Origin: Rhizoclosmatium globosum
Taxonomy: Eukaryota > Chytridiomycota > Chytridiomycetes > Chytridiales > Chytriomycetaceae
Assembly (NCBI GenBank): GCA_002104985.1
Contig: MCGO01000003.1
Coordinates: 558,001 to 622,000, forward strand
Reading direction: 5' to 3'
DNA: 64,000 bases
A program made the translations under genes and the position numbers. The first letter of the stretch is position 1. Each line of letters begins with the position of its first letter. The notes beneath the pieces were generated by a model that ran no database searches, had not been told where the DNA came from, and saw nothing but the letters and a program-made list of their open reading frames with translations. Shown one piece after another: positions 47,563-58,399 of the stretch.

Positions 47563-48554
47563 ATGAAGACAGTTGCGGCGATGCCTCGTTTGGCCTTTGG
47601 AACCGGCACGAAATGGTACAAGACAAACGGGAATGAGTCACGGGACATCCGCGAGGACTTTGTCGAGTGCGTCGTCAGTGCGCTCGAGGCAGGGTTCACA
47701 CACATCGACACGGCAGAAATGTACGGAACGGAACGGGAGGTCGGCGTTGCTCTCGATCGGTTTCTGTCAAAGAGCGGCAAGAAGAGAAGCGACGTGTTTA
47801 TCACGGCAAAGGTTGGTTGTCGTCGTGTTGGATTGGATAATCTAACAAACTACATATCAAGATTGCAGACCCAGCTAATCTCTCCCTTCGATGCAAACAG
47901 TCTTTGGAGAGACTAGGTCCCGCGATGGCCGGATACATTGACCTCTACCTCCTCCATTCTCCATTCTGGGACTACTTCTCCCCCGATTCTAGTCAACCAA
48001 TGAAAACCGTGTGGACCGAACTCGAATCCCTCGTCCATTCAGGTCTCGTTCGATCAATTGGGGTCTCAAACTTTCGAATCCAAGACCTCCAGGCTCTTGC
48101 CGACACGAATCCCTCAATCCCACCCGCGTGCAACCAAATCGAGCATCATGCCTATTTACAGCAGCTCGATTTGATTCAGTTTGGAAAGACTGTGTTTCCT
48201 GGGATGCAAGTCAGTGCATTCGGACAACTACGACCGTTGCAGTATTTTGCAGAGAAAGGGGATGTAAAGGCGGTTGTTGATGAAATCGCTTCAAGAAAGA
48301 GTGTTACAGCGTCGCAGGTTCTGATTGCCTGGGGTTTACAGTTGGGATTTGTTCAGGTTACCACAACGGACAAGAAGGAACGACTGGTGGAAGCTGTAGC
48401 AGCACAGTCGATTGAATTGACGGAGCAAGAGATGGATGCGATTAGAAATGCTGGATTAGGGCACTTACATCGTTACCATATGTGTTTGCCTGGTGTTCAC
48501 GAACTCGTCAAGTTTGAAATGACAGTGGATGAATTCTATGCAGCTTGGAAATAA
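47563..48554 (+). CDS. Aldo-keto reductase
   Basis: Two exons (47563-47811, 47862-48554; GTTGGT donor) give 313 residues, normal for the family. The catalytic tetrad is complete: Asp49 and Tyr54 in HIDTAEMYG, Lys83 in ITAK (last codon of exon 1) and His115 in LYLLHSP. The GVSNF motif and C-terminal cofactor region (TTTDKKERLVEA) support NAD(P)H-dependent reduction of aldehydes or ketones in the cytosol. The usual IPG/IPKS phosphate-binding sequence is replaced by VTTTDKKER, so cofactor preference may differ. The substrate cannot be told from sequence. Confidence 0.88.
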
Positions 48555-48723
48555 AGGCAATAGTAATTTATTAGAAATTATAACGCCCATTTATAGTTGG
48601 TGTTTCTGACAGAACAACATATTTTTTTCTTACTTTCTCAAGTTTATAATTACCAGATTATACAATTTTTGGAATTTGGAAAACTGCTAGTGTTTCAGGA
48701 ACAAAGTGCAGAGGTGGCTTGAT

Positions 48724-50753
48724 TTATGCACGGTGAGTTTCTTTGTTCGGATCAGGTTCCAAATCATGTTCCATCATATCTTGTTCATAGAGGACAGCCT
48801 TTGAATTGTAATCTTGTTGCTGGGATTGCGAAGACCAGCTAGAAGGGTATCCCTCGGACCGAAGAAGATTAAAATCCTGTGATGGAAGTTGTGGGTAACC
48901 CGCACCCATTCCGTTGACCATCACAGACTGATTAGCTAGCGGTTGAAACGCAGTTACAGGTGGAGTGGTAGGTATTTCTGCAAAGAACGCTCCGCTGTTT
49001 GAAATTCCCACGGAAACTTGCATATAGGGAAGGGTCGGGTTTGAATAGTCGAGAACACTGTTTCCACTTCCAGGATTAGAGTTTGTTAAATACTGTGGTG
49101 ATGCGAGTCCTTCGACCCGAGTTGCCGAGGGAGGATTGTCAAACCGCATATTCGCAAATGCTTCGACTGGAGGTGAGAAAAGTGGATTGCGAAGATTTGT
49201 GAATGTGTAGGGGATATTGTTGAAGGCTAGGGTGCTGGAAGCAGAAAGGGCGGTCGCTTCAGGGGAAAATGATGTGCAATCAAGGCTTGAGGGGCCAGAT
49301 CCTGGGTTGTAGAATGGACTCCAGGCTGTGGAATCTAAATTCATGTCTCCTAGGTCATCGAACTGGCGGTATTGTGTGAATTGTATTTGAGAAGGTACCC
49401 CATCTCGCAGTGGGTCGATTCCATGAACAGTACCTACATGATTCAAGACATCTGCAGGGCTGAAATGCAGTGTTAGCAAAAATGACCGTTGAGTAATAAG
49501 TAATAGACATACGTCGCAAGTGGGGGGCAGGTTTCATTGATTGGACAGGGATACGCGGAGACAGAATCTCCTTGCAGTGATGGAGGCAAGAGAAGGGGAT
49601 GTGGACGTTGACTCGTTTGAGGAGTGGTCTGAGATGCACTTGTGTTGCCGTTCAATGAAGAGACAATGGAATCGTCCAGTTCTTGAATTGCTTCGGGTGC
49701 TCGATATTCAATTGTTTCTCCCCAACCATTGGCAGAGGTAGCACTCGCAGAGCCACCTCCACCAGAAATGGAACGCTTTCTTCCACTTCCACTTCCACCT
49801 CCACTTAACGGACCACCAGGGCTTGTAAGTTTCTTGAGGGATAAAGAAGGCGTTCGTTTCCTGGCACTGCCTTCATTGTTGTTTCCACCAGCACTAGAGA
49901 TGCCAGCACTTAAAGGCTGAGGGGGAATCCCCAGTTCTGCAGCAGTCGCGTCGCCCCGACGAACGTGCATCCGATGGTGCCGCATCACTTCATCTTTCCT
50001 TCCAAATGACGAACCACAGACAAGACACTTGAAATCCTTGATACCTTCATGCACAGTCTTGACGTGACGGACCAAGTGCTCGGATCGAGTAGATACTGGA
50101 GGGTAGATAGAGGATTAATTGGGTGTTGCACAGGAAATTTGTGGGACAAGGCGAAAAAACAGAATTTGGGGTGCCAGGTGTGCACAAAGTAAGGGATGGG
50201 ATAAGAAAGATGTAGAGCAGAGGAGTAGAGATAATATGTTATGCGGCAAGGGTGCAGAAGCCGTTAGTAGTCAGCATTGATCTGGCTGAGCTATGAAGGC
50301 AGTCAAGACTCAGTCCCAATACTCACTGTGTTTGCAAAGCGAGCACTTGTACTCCCTCGAACCTCTTGAGCGAGAAGATGAGTTTGAAGCAGGGCTTCGC
50401 AGGGACGGATGCGGCGAATCGCTGCCGCCGCTGACCGGCGCTACATCTGGCGGCGGCACTGGCGTTGAATCCGCGGGACCGGCGTCATCGGCGATCGGCG
50501 GCGTTGTTGAAATTGGGGCGAGTCGAAGCGCGGCGGCCGATCGGCGGTCCGACAAACGCCGCTTTCGATGTTGCTGTTGCTGTTGTTGTTGGTGGTTGTT
50601 TGACGGCGACGACGGGTCAAAGTCGCTGTCGCTTCCGCTGCTTGCGCTTCCGCTTCCGTCTCCGTCTCTGTCGATGCCCACGTGGCCTGTCTGGGTCAGC
50701 GGCCGCAGTGTTGGAGGTGCCCCAACGAGTACAGGAGTCAACTGATCTGACAT
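48724..50753 (-). CDS. Two-finger C2H2 transcription factor (paralogue of 24.5-kb gene)
   Basis: Exons 50753-50327, 50095-49513 and 49459-48724 give 581 residues. A disordered N-terminus with poly-Gln (seven Q) and a basic patch precedes finger 1 (CSLC, 12 residues, HVKTVH), which is split by intron 1 as in the 24.5-kb gene. Finger 2 (CLVC, 12 residues, HHRMH) is followed by a basic arm. The C-terminal 400 residues are Ser/Gly/Asn/Pro-rich, probably activation or repression regions. Intron 1 is long (231 nt). This is an ADR1/Mig-like regulator; target genes are unknown. Confidence 0.78.
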
Positions 50754-53134
50754 GTGCCCTACTGAAGATGTTCCACTCTAGAGAAAGCTTGCTGTTGATG
50801 CCGACTGATTTGATTTAAACGAGATGGATGCTGTGTGATGCCAAGATCTGGTCGCCTTGTTTCGTCGTTTGCTGTCAAAGTGTCGTTTTTTGGGTGCCGT
50901 AAATTGGGCCGTCACAGTCGCCTGTCTTCAAAAATTGAGATGCAACGGATGTCTCCGCCTCCTGCTTGGTGCTGGGATGTGGTCTCGCCCCCTGTGATAA
51001 GAATAAGCAATTCTTCACTGATCCAACGAGCGTTTTCATATAGATGGTGTGCAAGTGTCTGTCACCATCACTAATATCCATCGCATTAGTTCATAAAGCT
51101 TACCACACCTTACTCAACTCTGAATCCATCATTGTATCAGCTCTACAGTCTATCGTCTTTCGCATCACCATCCTAAACGGCCAAATTGGTTGGCTTTGGT
51201 GAAACAAAGGTACCATTGTTTATACTCAAACTAAAAGACTGTATCGGCTGTTTCTGTTTATTGACAAGAGGTTGATTTTGACGTTCGCCAGAGAAGCATC
51301 AAATCCAAACGCTCAACTTGTCTCATGTGTCTTTTTCGGAGGTTTCCGCACCGACCGAGGGCTTGTCTCAAAAAAATTCAATTGAGGTGAACTTCCTTCC
51401 CCAAAAGTGAATCAATGCACAGCATTTGCACCAAAAGTTGCTTAACATATAAAAAAAGAAAGGAAGAGTGCTGGATTATCTTTAACATTCTCTTCTTCGC
51501 ATCACATATAAAGGCATTTAACTGAATACGCTTATCCCGCGCCTGCTTGTCAAGTTACAGTTATATTCCGAGTTGCATCATTACCAATCCGTTTCTATAC
51601 TGTTAATATACCCTGCTTTATTTCCATTCCAACTAGAAAAAGTACATTCTATATCTTTCCAAATTTATCAAATCGCGTTCCATTCCTCACAACTTGACTA
51701 CTCAAAACCACGGGCAGCTCCAAACCTCTTAGATGTCCATCGTCCTCTCCTAAATCAAGATAGCTTGATCGTTTCGAATACAGTGTCGATTCTCTTGGAA
51801 GAGCAATAATTCCATATGTCCTATCAATTTTCATTCCACCGGCAGAGTCGAATATCTTCCTTTTCCGTTCCAACACAAGCAGCAGTAGAGTTCCGTTCCA
51901 ACACAAAAAGTGACCATCTTTGCAACTTCATACCAGCAAGTCCGATAATTTCCTTTCAATTCAAGTATTGTGATGGGAGTACATTGATTTCCATTCAATT
52001 TCGACAGTAGCACCCAATTCAACCTGATTTCTTCAACCTCACAAAACAACGAAACAGTAAGTCTACGTTTCCCTGTGAATACAGCAGTGCCTTAGTTCTT
52101 CTTTTTTCCAGCTTAAGCAGTACAAGACGGCCCATTCACCGCAATACAAATTAAACCGCCCATGTCACATTCCTTCTATTTCAAGTGACTGATTCTTCTA
52201 ACTTAGGCTCACCGCGTACGTTCCGTCAATATCATAGTGATGTTATGGATGTTTTTTTTCACACAATTTCAGTGTGCTCCTCTGATGTTAATAATGTGGG
52301 TGAATAGGGGTAAGGAAGGACACTTTGAATTAAAACGAAGAAAAGACTACCTTTAAATCAGATATAAGTCTATTTAAGTCTATACGGATAGCAACAACGA
52401 AGTCCACGAAACTAATAGAGTTACAACAGCAAGACCAGGTAGTGTGACATACATGCAACTCCATCGTAAGTCACTGAGAAAGCTTATTTATCTCGTGAGC
52501 TGCTTTAGGATTTCTTAGCCATATAATGGAGACCCGTTGCAGTCTTTCAAAAAGGCGATCAGAACCCCCAAGGCACAGTTGGACTTAAAAATCCCTCCTA
52601 TTAGTATAGTAAATGACGTATTAATATTTGGGCATAAAGAGAAAGGGTGATCGGAGTTGAAGGAGGTGCATAGAGTGGAAGGCAGAACCAACCTGGGAAA
52701 AGTGTATCTGAAAGAAAGAAAATTACTTGAAAATTCTGGAAAATCTCATCGTCTTAACGGTTTTGAATGAGAGGCTCGGGGACATTAGGGTATACGATAT
52801 ACACTTAAAATAGGCAAGGTGTACTAAGCGGCGAATGTCAGTTTCATTTTAATGGATGTTGTATCTTAATAGTATTTGAAGTTGCTTGCGGAATCCATTC
52901 CAGCGTGCCCGAATTCTTGCTTTTCCGAAACGGCTAATGTGTCAAGCAACGAAAATTGTTTAAAATGGACCTGGTGATTACGATAACCAGAATTTTGCAA
53001 CAGTGTATATCATAATTTATAGCTGTGTTTATATAGGAACTTATATTAAAAAAAATAAATAATATCCAGTATATTCTCAACTGCAGAACTACAAAATTAA
53101 TAGAACAAAAAACCCCCCAAATGTCCTGAATCAA
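50754..53134. other. 2.4-kb region without convincing genes
   Basis: AT-rich, with only short frames on both strands. Near 51.45-51.51 kb are two TATA-like runs (ACATATAAAAAAAG, ACATATAAAGGC), followed to 52.1 kb by a stretch rich in ATTCCA/GTTCCA motifs and intron-like junctions. A short or non-coding transcript could start there, but none is supported by coding sequence. The left part is the promoter of the C2H2 gene; the right part (52.9-53.13 kb) is the 3' flank of the next gene. Confidence 0.35.
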
Positions 53135-54760
53135 TCAACCAAAGAACACACTAGTCTTACCCCCAGGTGGAGCCAAGACTTTACTGCTTGGTCTCTCGGC
53201 AGCAGGCTCGCTCATGGCGTTGTGATCTCTCTTCCCCATTCCAACCATACCCTTGGCCTGTCCTTGTTGCTGCTGCTCGTAACCAGTTCCTCCAATCAAA
53301 TCTCCGTGGTCCTTGGCATGTGCACTCATCTTTCTACCAAACTGTTGGCGTGGAGCTTCGTAACCAGACTCATGGGAACGACGAACATCGGCTTCATAGG
53401 AAGTCTCGTTAGGGTTGTGGTATGCACCCTTTCCAGTTTTCTGGGCAACGTGTCCATTGTTGTTTCCAGCCATGTCCCAGTGAGTCTCGTTGTGAGAGTG
53501 GTAAGAGTTGGCCTTTCTGGAAGCTGGAAGAGGCGCGTCATCGTAAGCAGCTGGTTCAGAGAGAGACGACCAGTTGGGGTCACGACGGTTTGACTTTCTG
53601 GCAGCTGGAGCCGCTGGGATATCGTCCTCAGTCTGGAATGGGGCGGCAGCACGGGCGATGGCTGGAGGTGGAGCATCAGCTTGTCCACCAAAGATGTTGG
53701 ACTGAGATGAAGAGTTGCGGTTTGGATTGGTGGCAATACCAGACTTGATTGGTTCTGGCTCGGTGTTGAAAATGTTGGAGGATGGACCCCCAGGTCTGTG
53801 AATAACACGGGAGGATGGACGGGAGCCAGTGACAGGTGCCGCAGATAGAATGTTACTCATTTCAGAAGCTTGACGAGGCGCGGCAGCAGTCATTGGCATT
53901 TGTTGTCCGGAACCAAAAATGTTTTCGGACGAAGTTGGTTTTCTCAAGGCTGGAGCAGAAACAGCTGGAGGCATCATACCTTCTAAACGCAGATTCGATT
54001 GAAGTTAAATAGAATAATTTGAACGTGGATATGCATACCATTATCCATTTCCTCAGCTTCCTCTTCCATACTCATACCAGAAACAGCAGTCACCAAGTTG
54101 TTGTATGGCTCCTTCAATCTATCAGCAATACGAGGACCAAGCACTGGCAAAACGACCTCCGATGCATTCGACTTGCAGTAAAGCGAGTTTGGCAAAACTC
54201 CAGCCTGACGAAGGACAGACGCTTGGTCCCAGTACATGTGCCAAGTCTGCATCTTTCCGGACGCGCCATCAAAGTGAATGACGGAAATCTAGCGGATGGT
54301 TGAAGTTTAAGCCACGAGGGTTATGAGGGTAACACGTTTTTGTTACCAAAGGAACAACAATTCGCTTGCGGGTTGGCTTGACTCCTGGAAGCAACCAGTC
54401 AATCATTTCTTCATGCACGAGGGTCACGATGGACTCTTCGACGAGCTGGTTGGCGGTTTGGATGGTGGACAGGATCTATTCGAGTTTTGACGGGTGAGGG
54501 TGGGAAAAGGGGAAATGCTTGGGTTTTAGAAGGGGACTTTGTTGAAGGGAGTGAATCACCTGCTCTTCAAAGTGGGCACCTTCGCGCTGGGCGAGGTATG
54601 TTTTGACAAAGGCGGCGAGAGACACTTGGGACCCGTCAGCACCGCCACCAGTTGGCACACAGACCACAGATGGCGCATTGGATGCGAAACAGGACATGGC
54701 CGCGTTGATGTTGGACGATACAACGGCCTTCTTGAAGGCATTCCACGCGGTGAAGGTCAT
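53135..54760 (-). CDS. NTF2-like (SnoaL-type) protein with HN1/Jupiter-like tail
   Basis: Four exons (54760-54560, 54475-54347, 54288-54039, 53979-53135) give 474 residues. Residues 1 to about 190 form an NTF2-like fold: MTFTAWNAFKKAVVS, a basic strand KPTRKRIVVPL, and the diagnostic HMYWDQASVLRQAGVLP. The disordered remainder repeats short motifs seen in HN1/Jupiter microtubule-associated proteins: SNIFGG, SNIFNTE, ENIFGSG, RPSSRVIHRPGG and RPSSKVLAPPGG. It also has regularly spaced HNETHWD- and HNPNETSYE-like sites. The two halves suggest a small-molecule or protein-binding fold tethered to a cytoskeletal tail, which is inference. No catalytic role is assigned. Confidence 0.65.
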
Positions 54761-54915
54761 TTCAAGGTGGTGGTGGTGGTGGTGGTTGGAGGGTGGTTTT
54801 TACTTGCTGAAAGTGATTTGGTGATTCTTGAAGTTGAAGGGTCTCGTTGAATGCAAAGCGTCAAACCAAGCATTCCAGACGAATTATCATATTTTCTCGC
54901 GTTTATTCAAGTGAA

Positions 54916-56466
54916 TCAAAAGCGTAAGTCCCATTCTTTGATGGTACCATCAAAAGAGCCAGTACACAACGATACTCCCAAGTTGCTTGATTCAACATCT
55001 TCTGGTTCCACTCCTTCTCCTCCATTCTTCAAACACAAGGCTCGAATAATTGCATCATGTCCAGTAATAGTACCGACCTTGCGAGCAACGCGATCGGGGT
55101 TCGTTGAAACCGACACGACGTCAAACAAAATCACTTTCGCGTCATCTGAAGTTGCAGCGAGCAATAGTTTTCGGTCCGAAGAACTTGAGGATGGAATAAA
55201 TAAGCACCGTGGACGACTGAATGAGTCTGCTACAAGGTTATTTGAGCATTCTCCTTCATGAGTGAGAATGAAAATTGGCACAGCACTAGGGATTGATGAT
55301 TGAGTTGTTGTCGCTTTTGAAGAGTTGGATGGAGAGTCAGTTAAAGGTGCGGCGACGTCAACTGATTCAGCTGCTTTGGCAACATTCTCGGTTTCCACTT
55401 CACTCTCCAAAACCATGACACCAGCACCTTTTTGCTCGATGCGATAGAGGCAGATTTTTCCAGAGGGCAAGTCAGTGTATACAGCCAAACGCCATGATTT
55501 CTCAATGGATGTATCCAAGTCTTGAATAACAGCAATATCCATCGGAGTAAACGAGATCCAGTAATCTTTGTTTGGATTCATGCTCAATTTTTGAACATTG
55601 ACAGGATCAAATGCAGTTGAATCCAGATTCTCAATGATAGAAAGTGTGACAAAATGGAGGAATGAATCGTTTCTGGATCCCACGACAAAAGTTTCGGTTT
55701 GAGACGCGATGGAAGCAGGCAAAAACACAAGAGATTCGACAGCTCCAAGGTAATTGAGAGAATGGAACAAGGAATAGGAGAATGGAGAATCCAGTGTTGG
55801 GGAGTGCTTGTAAATGTGAACTTTCCAGTCATATCCAGCGGAAACTAAATAAGTGGCAGAAGGAGAAAAGGCGATACGCGAGACGTACTTTGTGTGGTCA
55901 GTGAGTTTTTGACAGATGGTGAATGAAGGGGAGAGAGAGAGAATGGAAACTGATCCATCCATTGAGCCGGTAGCAATAAGGGTATTTATGGAAGGATGCG
56001 GGGTTATTGCCAGGACGGGAGAGTGCATTGTGTGTTGGATGAGGGAGGCTGACGAGTGTTGAGTGAGCAACTTGTTCGCAGTTGCCGCCAGAAGATGATT
56101 TGACTGAAGCGGAGCAAGGGCAAGAACATTCTTTTGCGCATCAATTGAGTGCACAATCCCAGCCGAGACAGTCGCTGATTCAGTGTTGAAAGCAGAGCGC
56201 GCCGTCGAATCCGCGCAAGAGTCCGACTCGCTCGCCTTCGCAGCCAGATAGAATTCGACGACGTGCACGAGCGAGGCGGACGCGGTGGCGGATTCGTACG
56301 CGCGCTGAGTCGCCGCCTCTTTTGCTGCGTCGCCGAGAAGCGCCCGAATGTCGCAGAGTCGTGTCGATGGTGGCACTCCAAGTGACTCAATGTGCTCTAG
56401 TGCGAGGTCGAGTGCGACGTGGGGGGCAATGCGAACGAGGAACGATGTTGTCGTTGTACTCATCAT
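54916..56466 (-). CDS. Intronless WD40-repeat protein
   Basis: A single 516-residue frame, notable where almost every gene has introns. Degenerate WD40 blades are visible, for example NTLIATGSMDGSVSILSL, then FSPSATYLVSAGYDWKVHIY, and the last blade GVSLCTGSFDGTIKEWDLRF at the very C-terminus. The N-terminal 130 residues are helical and Ala-rich. The arrangement suits a beta-propeller scaffold; I cannot place it in a specific complex. It lies in the same orientation as the NTF2-like gene and is divergent from CARNMT1, with 156 bp between starts. Confidence 0.72.
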   Translation of the reverse strand: MMSTTTTSFLVRIAPHVALDLALEHIESLGVPPSTRLCDIRALLGDAAKEAATQRAYESATASASLVHVVEFYLAAKASESDSCADSTARSAFNTESATVSAGIVHSIDAQKNVLALAPLQSNHLLAATANKLLTQHSSASLIQHTMHSPVLAITPHPSINTLIATGSMDGSVSILSLSPSFTICQKLTDHTKYVSRIAFSPSATYLVSAGYDWKVHIYKHSPTLDSPFSYSLFHSLNYLGAVESLVFLPASIASQTETFVVGSRNDSFLHFVTLSIIENLDSTAFDPVNVQKLSMNPNKDYWISFTPMDIAVIQDLDTSIEKSWRLAVYTDLPSGKICLYRIEQKGAGVMVLESEVETENVAKAAESVDVAAPLTDSPSNSSKATTTQSSIPSAVPIFILTHEGECSNNLVADSFSRPRCLFIPSSSSSDRKLLLAATSDDAKVILFDVVSVSTNPDRVARKVGTITGHDAIIRALCLKNGGEGVEPEDVESSNLGVSLCTGSFDGTIKEWDLRF

Positions 56467-56622
56467 TCCTTCTCTTTTTGTTTGTTCGCTTTAAAGTTCT
56501 CCACAATTCGCTTCGTCTCCCTCACCGCCTGCACAGTCCTACTCGCTGCACTCTTCCTTGCCTACTTGAACCCATTCTCTCTTTCCTCAACGCTACATCC
56601 GCATCAGCATCCACAGAAAACA

Positions 56623-58285
56623 ATGTTCCAGCGCTTCCTCGAAGAAGACCCAAACGACCAGCCATCCCAACAGGACATTGAAAACGAAGAGCGCGTCTAC
56701 AGAAAGTGCGTCAAGGCGTACAACAACTATGTTCCGCACTCTCTCGCTTCAATCTCAAAGAAACGCAAGGACTACCTCTCTGTCCGTGCTTCGCTTCGCT
56801 CTCTGGTTGCAACTGATGCCGGTGACGCTATCGATGTCTTCCAAAAGCGTCTTGGCGCTGTTGAAGAACGCATTCGTGCAAACGGCGCCTTTCTCAAGGA
56901 AATGATTGTTTCAATGGGCGGGGATCCAAACACCATTTCGGAGGTATGCCTGAGTTTGAAACTTTTGAGAGCTATTTCAGGCGAAGATATTAAGTAGTAC
57001 AGAAGAAGGGAGGGAGCTTTCAAATCAGTAATGTATGATGGAAACTTGCGACTGGAAGTCCAAACCCATAATATTATGCCAATTTCTTCATTGGAAATTC
57101 ACTAAAATTAATGAACAGGTGGTACCAAAAGGAAGACTTATTGGAAAGCCGAACCCTGAGTCAATTGTTCTTGATTCTGATATGGACAAAGTTCGTTCCA
57201 CTTTACGACAATTTGTTCGAGACTGGAGTGAAGAAGGAAAGCAAGAACGTCTTGATACTTACGAACCAATCATGGAAGCTCTGGAGCGTATCTTTGGCGA
57301 TGTTCCGCTGGAGCAAAGGTAAGAACATGGTCAATATTTTTTGCAACATACTCATAATAATGCAAATCTGAAGAGGCTCGATTTCAGTCTTGGTTCCTGG
57401 TGCCGGACTTGGTCGACTTGCATTCGACATTGTCCGCAAAGGATTCACCACGCAAGGTAACCCCTAAAACATGCCTTACTTAATTCTAAAAATCCCCTTC
57501 AACTCTCCAGGAAACGAATTTAGTTTCTATATGCTCATTGCCTCCAACTTTGTTTTGAACGCGTAAGTTCGGACGCACCATCTCCAAACACAATCCACAA
57601 CTAAAACCAACTCTCGCGACATTAGAATGAAATCTCCAAACTGCTACACAATCTATCCATGGGTTCACTCTTTCTCCAACATGCAAAACCAAGAACATCA
57701 GTTGCGTCCTATCCCAATTCCAGATGTACAACCGGGCGGAATTCCTGAGACAGCTGATTTCAGCATGGTTGCTGGTGACTTTTTGGAAGTGTATGGTGGT
57801 CAAAAAGAGAGAGGCAAGTCTTCCTCGAACTTGGTCAGTAAAGTAAACAGTTAACCCAAACAACCAGGTCAATGGGACGTTCTTGTCAGCTGTTACTTTA
57901 TCGACACGGCCAAAAATATTTTCGAGTACTTGACTGTCATTTGGAATGCATTGAAGCCTGGTGGCGTTTGGATCAATCACGGTATGCTCCATAATATATC
58001 CATTGTGTTCACGCTAAATTTCCATCAAAGGACCCTTATTGTACCACTTTGAAGGAATGAGGAACGAAATGTCTGTTGAACTGAATTTGGAGGAACTCAA
58101 GACAGTTGCAAAAAACATGGGCTTCATCTTTGAGGAAGAACGCATGATGCCTTCCACTTACACCTCCAATGAAAACTCCATGCTTAAATGTACGTCCAAC
58201 TTCACCGTCTCTTCATAATGACTAACATCGCTTTCAAGATGTTTATAACTGTGCATTTTGGGTTGCAAGAAAGCCAGCAAAGTAA
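56623..58285 (+). CDS. CARNMT1: Carnosine N-methyltransferase family protein (N2227 domain)
   Basis: Eight exons (56623-56943, 57119-57318, 57374-57456, 57511-57562, 57626-57813, 57868-57981, 58031-58189, 58239-58285) join to 387 residues. Hallmarks: KVRSTLRQFVRDWSEEG, SAM-binding VLVPGAGLGRLAFDI, GNEFSFYMLIASNFVLN, FIDTAKNIFEYLTVIW and PGGVWINHGPLLYHFEG. The family (yeast YNL092W, animal CARNMT1) methylates histidine imidazoles, as in carnosine to anserine, and in animals also protein histidines. The intron 57814-57867 is a GC-AG intron (donor AG|GCAAGT). A hydrophobic stretch upstream in the same frame lacks an ATG and is not included. Confidence 0.92.
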
Positions 58286-58399
58286 CACAAACAATAAAGT
58301 TCATAAACTAAAACATTTATGATCTATTCCTAACTTAGACACACGCGTTTATTCCTAATTTTTCATAGGAACCACCATTATCCAACTATTTCAAAGAGC

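Noticed and set aside
56419..56622. N-terminal extension of carnosine N-methyltransferase with a hydrophobic helix
   Set aside because: The frame is open but has no ATG before 56623, and it overlaps the divergent WD40 start region.
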